A DNA stretch of 20,578 nucleotides. It comes from Candidatus Skiveiella danica (GTDB lineage Bacteria > Pseudomonadota > Gammaproteobacteria > Burkholderiales > Burkholderiaceae_C). The notes beneath the pieces were generated by a model. That model worked only from the letters and a program-made list of their open reading frames with translations, did no database searches and was not told the DNA's origin. Positions 16,933 to 20,578 of the stretch are shown here, piece by piece (position 1 is the stretch's first letter; every line of letters starts with the position of its first letter). The translations under genes were made by a program, and so were the position numbers. The stretch spans positions 1-20,578 of the forward strand of contig JADKHE010000012.1 in NCBI GenBank assembly GCA_016721925.1, read 5' to 3'.

Positions 16933-17455
16933 TCAGCCGACGTCCAGCCGGTAGCTGATCTGGCGCGAACCCCGGTGGGCTGCGCGTTGCGATCGCCCGC
17001 CTTGTAAAGCGGAAAGTGGCGCACCAGGGTGTTGCCGCTGACCGCAAAGCTGTCGTGGCCCATGTACCCTTCGAGGCCTCGACGTCTTCGCTGATCGGCG
17101 CAGATACCTCCGCTCAGCGACTGGCGCTGGTTGGCGCCAAGGCCACCAGCGAGCCGTACCGGCCCGATCCGGCGGAGGTCACGTACACCGATTTCCGGCG
17201 AGCCGTCGCCATTGAGGTCCGCCACCTCAGCGCTCCGGTCACCGTAAAATGCCGTCGATCTCGCGCGAGACCGGCTGGTTGTCGCCAACCCAACCCCGAC
17301 GGCGTGATGGTCACGCGGGTGATCGACCCCTGGTTGGCGCTGACCACCCGAAAGCTGATGCCCTGCAGCGTCAAGAGTCTTGTCGAAGGGCCGCGGCCCC
17401 GGCGTGGCTCTTTCGCCGCAGGCGAAAGCCAGTGCACCGGGCACATCAAACGCAT
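16933..17455 (-). pseudogene. PliI-type inhibitor of invertebrate (i-type) lysozyme, frame broken
   Basis: Reconstructed as ~170 residues. A short hydrophobic leader (near ALAFACGE) precedes LTLQGISFRVVSANQGSITR and VTITPSGLG. Then come AEVADLNGDGSPEI, YVTSAGSGRYGSLVAL, NQRQSLSG, ISEDVEASKG, YMGHDSFAVSGNTLVRHFPL, YKAGDRNAQPTG and SRQISYRLDVG. The SGRYGS loop, YMGHD..F and PTG..RQI.Y match the PliI family, periplasmic proteins that block i-type lysozymes of invertebrates. Frame breaks occur near 17400, 17290, 17210, 17150, 17100 and 16975, so exact residues are uncertain. The ATG at 17455 overlaps the end of the upstream secreted-protein gene, suggesting coupling. It ends 139 bp before hsdR, same strand. 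Confidence 0.7.
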
Positions 17456-18050
17456 GGGCCTCCGCCCTCGCTGCCGGCGGGGTAAGACCCCTCATGGGCC
17501 GCGTCGGCGCGAAACGGCCCCAGAACGCCGCGGCCTGCGCCGGGTCCGCAATGCGAAACCGGCCCAGCGCAGCCTCGCTTCCAGAAACCGGCGCAGTAAG
17601 CATCACCCGGAACAGGCGCGCCCCCGAGGCGGGCAATGCGCCCGCCATACTGGCAGTACGGGGCCGCGTCGATCTTGCGCTGCAGGATGTAGGCCCGTGC
17701 CATCTCCTCGCGCGCAGCCCGATCGGCAGCGGGCTCGTTGGCCGGGTCGGGCAGCGGCGTGCCATAGCCGCCATGAATCGGCGTATCTCAGCCGGGTAGG
17801 CCTGCACATCAGCGGCACTGACGTCGATGCCCTGATCGGCGGCGTAGCGGTCGGTCAGGAGCCAGCAGGATCGAATCCACCGCAACTCCTCGGCACTCTC
17901 GGCCCGAACCGGCGCAGCCAGCACCTGGGCGCCCCAAGCTATCTGGCCGGGCGCAGCGGCAACACCAGCCGAAACAAGGACCAGCACCGCCAGGCAGACG
18001 GCACCCAGCCCGCGCGACTTCAGGCGAAGTCCGGTCGGCGCCGCCCGCAT
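17446..18050 (-). pseudogene. secreted protein of unknown family, frame broken
   Basis: From the ATG at 18050 the protein opens with a signal peptide (basic LRLKSRG, hydrophobic LGAVCLAVLVLVSAGVAAA, cleavage likely near AAA-PGQ). The mature part, rebuilt across frames, reads EELRWI, LLTDRYAADQGIDVSAADVQ, AYPAEIRRFMA, LPDPANEPAADRAAREEMAR and AYILQRKIDAAPYCQYGGRI, then GRFRIADPAQAAAFWGRF. The RYA.EQGI.V...DV.A pattern recalls the SurA N-terminal helical region of periplasmic chaperones, but no PpiC domain follows. The stop at 17446 lies inside the start of the PliI gene. An in-frame M at 18095 exists, but the signal peptide fits the later start. Function is unknown, probably periplasmic. Confidence 0.5.
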
Positions 18051-18191
18051 GCGAATTTCATCGAGCCCACCGGGACCATCAGGTGGAGCCAGCATGCTGG
18101 AGACAAGCTCATCCTCTGGCGATGCACAGGTCTGCGCAGGCGGCGGGCCGGCGTTGACATCCTCACCCTTGCGTGCCCGCCGTTGCGCTCG

Positions 18192-18670
18192 TCAGCGCGC
18201 CGCAGGGCCAGCGGCGGCAGTTTTCACGGGAGCCGCCTTTTTCGCCGGGGCCTTTTTGGCGGCGGCCTTCACTGGGGCGGCTTTCACGGCCGATGCTTTT
18301 TCGCAGCGGCCTTCACGGGAGCGGCCTTCTTCGCTGCCGCCTTCGCCCGTGCGGCCTTCTTCCACAGCCGCGACCTTGCCGGTGACAGCTTTCTTGAGCC
18401 GCCGCCGCTTCCTTCTCGACCGCCTTCAGATGGGCCTTGGCATAGCGCTCGGCACTGGCCTGCCACGGCAGGCCAGCTTCTCGCTCGTGCTGCGCTTGGT
18501 CGCTTCGAGTTTCTTCTCCGCCGCCAACACCGCCTTGCGGGCATCGTCGCCCGCCTTCTTGGGCTGTGCCTGGGACTGCTTGACCTTCGTTTCAGCCGCC
18601 TTCACCGGGCTGCTCCAGTCTCGCCAGCTTCGTTCTTCTTGGCCGTAACCTGCTTCTTCGCCTTAGCCAC
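18192..18670 (-). pseudogene. Ala/Lys-rich histone H1-like (AlgP-like) protein, frame broken
   Basis: Rebuilt from a GTG at 18670 as ~160 residues. A basic start (MAKAKKQVTAKKNE) leads to a helical charged segment (AAETKVKQSQAQPKKAGDDA, RKAVLAAEKKLEATKRS, ASAERYAKAHLKAVEKEAAA). A repetitive tail follows, KKAAPVKAAAKKASAVKAAP then VKAAAKKAPAKKAAPVKTAA. KAAPVKAAAKK-type repeats are typical of bacterial histone H1-like DNA-binding or nucleoid proteins in betaproteobacteria and of AlgP. The tail repeats are low complexity and make indel calls there especially unreliable (breaks near 18605, 18480, 18395, 18295). It probably binds DNA or RNA non-specifically; its precise role is unknown. Confidence 0.65.
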
Positions 18671-18696
18671 GCCGACCGACGGCGTCGCCCATGGCC

Positions 18697-18875
18697 TCAG
18701 AACTTGTAGGACACCGCAGTGCCCACCGCCTAGCCGCGTTGCTCAGTTGTTTGCCGGCTCGCTGGGTTCCGTTTGCTGGGTTGTCTTGCGCGTGGCCGCC
18801 CGTGGTGCTTCCTTTCAGATTGATGATTGCTTGCGAGGTTCGCGAATACCCACCGCCCCGCGTCCGGCGCAACAT
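18697..18875 (-). pseudogene. possible C-terminal end of an outer-membrane beta-barrel protein
   Basis: Reading the minus strand, YSRTSQAIINLKGSTTGGHA and AGKQLSNAA are followed, after a frame change near 18730, by AVGTAVSYKF and a TGA at 18697. An alternating-hydrophobic last strand ending in Phe is the C-terminal signature of Gram-negative outer-membrane barrels. Only ~60 residues can be followed; the upstream part could not be traced. It may be a degraded porin or a chance match. Confidence 0.35.
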
Positions 18876-19304
18876 TGCGTTGCCGCGAACCGATGCAGGG
18901 TCAGGTTCCTGAGTCAGGCCTGCTGCGTTGCACCGGGGAGGTCAACCGGACCCAACCCAAGGTGATCTGTGCAGGAGACAAGCTGCGAACCTCGATCGGA
19001 AGAATTATCGCCGGGTCAGACAGCTTGCAGTTTCATTTCAGGAACATCAGCTGGACTTGAAACTGAAGGTCCCAGGTGGGGCCGAGGTATGGACGCGAGA
19101 CGGACGAGAAGAGCTCGGGTCGGGCCAGGCCCTTCACGGGCCTTGATGCACGATAGAACGGCTCAACCCCTAGATTGTCCGCCTGCGGTTCTCGTCGCGT
19201 TCGTCCTTGGTCAGCATCGAAGTGAAAGATTGGTGCAAATGCTGGTGAGGGTGCTGTCATCGTCAGGAATCAAAGGCGACTCCGATTCCCCGCTTTGGCC
19301 GCTT
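18876..19304. other. gap with no recognisable gene
   Basis: About 430 bases upstream of xthA. Open frames are short. The longest sizeable one is a 75-codon minus-strand frame at 19033-19260 (contains FHFDADQGRTRREPQ), which I do not recognise. Composition is less GC-rich than the neighbours. It could hold the rest of the barrel protein and the xthA promoter, but I could not support either. Confidence 0.4.
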
Positions 19305-20107
19305 ATGAAAATCGCCACCACCGGAATGTCAACTCCCTGAACGTGCGGCTGCCGAAGGTGCTGGACTGGCTGGCCGCGCAGCGTCGTCGGATGCGCCGGT
19401 GGATGTGCTGGCGCTGCCGGGGCTCAAGCTCACCGACGACAGGAGTTCCCTGCCATGCGACTGCCGGGAGGCCGGCTATACTGCACCCCAATGGTTCGGC
19501 CAGAAGACCTACCAACGGCGTGGCCTGAGTCAGCCGGCAGCCCGCCCCTCCGACGTATTGAAGAACATCCCCGGCTTGCGGACGACGAGGCCCGCGTGAT
19601 CACCGCCACCATCCGGGGTTCGGGTGATCAGCGCCTATTTCCCCAATGGCCGGGCCCGGCTCCGGACAAGTTTGCCTCAAAGATGCGCTGGCTGGACGCC
19701 CTGCGCGAATGGGTGCGCGCGCCGGGCTGACGCCACCGAAGCTGGTGCTGCTGGGGAGACTACAACATCACCTTCGACGACCTGGATGTCACTGGGACCC
19801 GGTGGGCCTGGCGGCATCGATCCACTGCACCACACGAAGAACGCACCCCACCTGCGCGCCCTGATCGGCCTGGGTCTGACCGAAGGCTCCATACCGGCTG
19901 TTTGCCCAGCCCGAAAGAGCTACAGCTGGTGCGGGACTACCGCGTGACTCCGGTTTCAGAAGAACCGCGGCATGCGCATCGACCACATCTGGTCAGCGAA
20001 GCATTGGAGCCGCTGGCCGCGCCTGCACGATCGACCGGGCGCCGCGCAGGAACCCGCAGCCAAGCGACCGCGCGCCAGTCATCGTGACACTGGACTTGCC
20101 GGGATAA
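19305..20107 (+). pseudogene. xthA: exodeoxyribonuclease III, frame broken repeatedly
   Basis: ExoIII is the 3'-5' exonuclease and AP endonuclease of base-excision repair. From the ATG at 19305, homology can be followed through MKIAT, NVNSLNVRLPKVLDWLAAQ, DAPVDVLALPGLKLTDDR, EAGYTAPQWFGQKTY, DVLKNIPGL, ADDEARVITATIRG, VISAYFPNG, MRWLDALREWVRA, KLVLLG, DYNITFDDLDV, LRALIGLGLT, KSYSW, FRKNRGMRIDHIW and VIVTLDLPG, ending at TAA 20107. That is ~267 residues, normal for the family. At least eight indels are needed. The catalytic-Glu site (usually LQE) reads LPG, and the SDHAPV site lacks two bases, while GDYN is recoverable in another frame. Widespread error seems likelier than true loss. Confidence 0.85.
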
Positions 20108-20111
20108 CTCC

Positions 20112-20162
20112 TGATTTCATAGCTTTAAACGACCCATCCACGCTAGGGAATGGCCAAATAAG
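20112..20162 (+). repeat. extragenic repeat, copy D, between convergent xthA and ntrC
   Basis: ATTTCATAGCTTTAAACGAC followed by CCATCCACGCTAGGGAATGG and CCA aligns without gaps to copy C over ~43 bases. It starts 5 nt after the xthA stop and nearly fills the 62-bp gap between the convergent genes. It may act as a 3' hairpin for both transcripts. Confidence 0.65.
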
Positions 20163-20169
20163 CTAGAAA

Positions 20170-20578
20170 TCACTCCAGACCAACCTCCCGGATCTTGCGC
20201 GTGATAGTGTTGCGGCCGATGCCCAGCTTTTGCACGCCGCCTCGATGCGCCGCCCGCAGGTGCTGGCCAGCACCGCGAGGATCGGCTCAGATTCGGAAAC
20301 GCCGGGTGGGTCCGCGCCAGACATCACAGCACCCCGACGCCAGCAGCGTTGGCACTCCACTTCGAGGCCATGCTCCCAGGCCTCATCGGCCGAGCCGGCA
20401 GACCGGCCCAGCCACTGTGCCGGATACCGTCGCCGGGCTGGCTGCTCGCCCGGTGCGGCAAGACCTTCGTCCGCACGGGCGGGGCTGGCCGCGGGGCGCG
20501 ACAACCACCCGGGCCATGGGTGCAGGCACTGCGGGTTCATCGCCCAGCACCTCCGGCGGCGAGTCCTTCTCTTCGATC
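20170..20578 (-). pseudogene. ntrC: C-terminal part of an NtrC-type response regulator, cut by the window edge, frame broken
   Basis: The minus strand ends with a Fis-type helix-turn-helix: ILAVLASTCGRRIEAA, then LGIGRNTITRKIRE (one frame change near 20232) and VGLE before TGA at 20170. Upstream, PPEVLGDEPAVPAP, WEHGLEVE and LTRRFESE match the linker between the sigma-54 AAA+ domain and the DNA-binding domain of NtrC/GlnG. GRNT.TRK is the NtrC recognition-helix pattern. NtrC activates sigma-54 promoters under nitrogen limitation. The AAA+ and receiver domains lie beyond the right edge. Further breaks fall near 20300, 20345 and 20480. It is convergent with xthA. Confidence 0.75.

Noticed and set aside
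14847..16958. 703-residue plus-strand frame opposite hsdR
   Set aside because: It is antisense to the helicase core; composition is rich in Val/Gly/Asp/His with no domain, typical of mirror frames in GC-rich DNA.
17016..18965. 649-residue plus-strand frame
   Set aside because: It lies opposite the PliI, secreted-protein and H1-like genes, whose minus-strand motifs are convincing. It contains Arg/Pro/Ser-rich filler and Phe/Gly repeats that mirror the Lys/Ala tail.
18876..19304. Possible transposon remnant
   Set aside because: No transposase motif, terminal inverted repeats or target duplication could be found. A 75-codon frame alone is not evidence.
1..20578. CRISPR array, tRNA or rRNA genes
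   Set aside because: No regularly spaced repeats and no tRNA or rRNA signatures were seen on reading. The four dispersed repeats are single copies at gene ends, not an array.

Overview
The window looks like chromosomal DNA of a high-GC betaproteobacterium, most likely Burkholderiales and perhaps Comamonadaceae. This is inferred from protein content and gene order (metY, YihY/BrkB, DUF2069, FAD oxidase, thyA, folA, NtrC). It also rests on a short extragenic repeat whose layout resembles one I recall from Comamonadaceae genomes. No rRNA, tRNA, CRISPR array or intact insertion sequence was seen.

Layout. (1) Positions 1-8850 are ordinary housekeeping DNA: a two-CBS-domain protein (minus), then metY overlapping an alpha/beta hydrolase gene; a YihY/BrkB membrane protein (minus), divergent from a DUF2069 membrane protein whose gene overlaps a GlcD/D2HGDH-type FAD oxidase gene; then thyA, an EamA/DMT permease, folA and a DUF4337 membrane protein in one tight plus-strand run. 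thyA and the permease each carry one frameshift. (2) Positions 8851-9266 hold an extragenic repeat copy and an almost pure G tract that is probably artefactual. (3) Positions 9267-16793, all minus strand, form one apparent operon: hsdR, hsdM, hsdS, an SMC/ABC-like AAA ATPase, and a small TOPRIM-like protein. This is a type I restriction-modification locus (EcoAI/EcoEI-like by protein sizes) with an appended ATPase-nuclease pair, the best candidate for a defence system of interest. (4) Positions 16933-18670 (minus) hold a PliI-type lysozyme inhibitor, a secreted protein, and an Ala/Lys-rich histone H1-like protein. A possible outer-membrane protein C-terminus follows at 18697. (5) Positions 19305-20107 (plus) hold exodeoxyribonuclease III. 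The C-terminal end of an NtrC-type response regulator (minus) runs off the right edge.

From about 6.5 kb onward most genes carry one-base insertions or deletions, often in homopolymers. They hit core genes (thyA, xthA, ntrC) as well as accessory ones, so I read them mainly as sequence error rather than real decay. Genes were reconstructed by following homology from frame to frame, so gene boundaries are firmer than exact frames. Four copies (A-D) of a ~40-50 bp repeat sit at gene ends across the window: after DUF4337, across the hsdM/hsdS junction, between hsdR and hsdM, and between xthA and ntrC.
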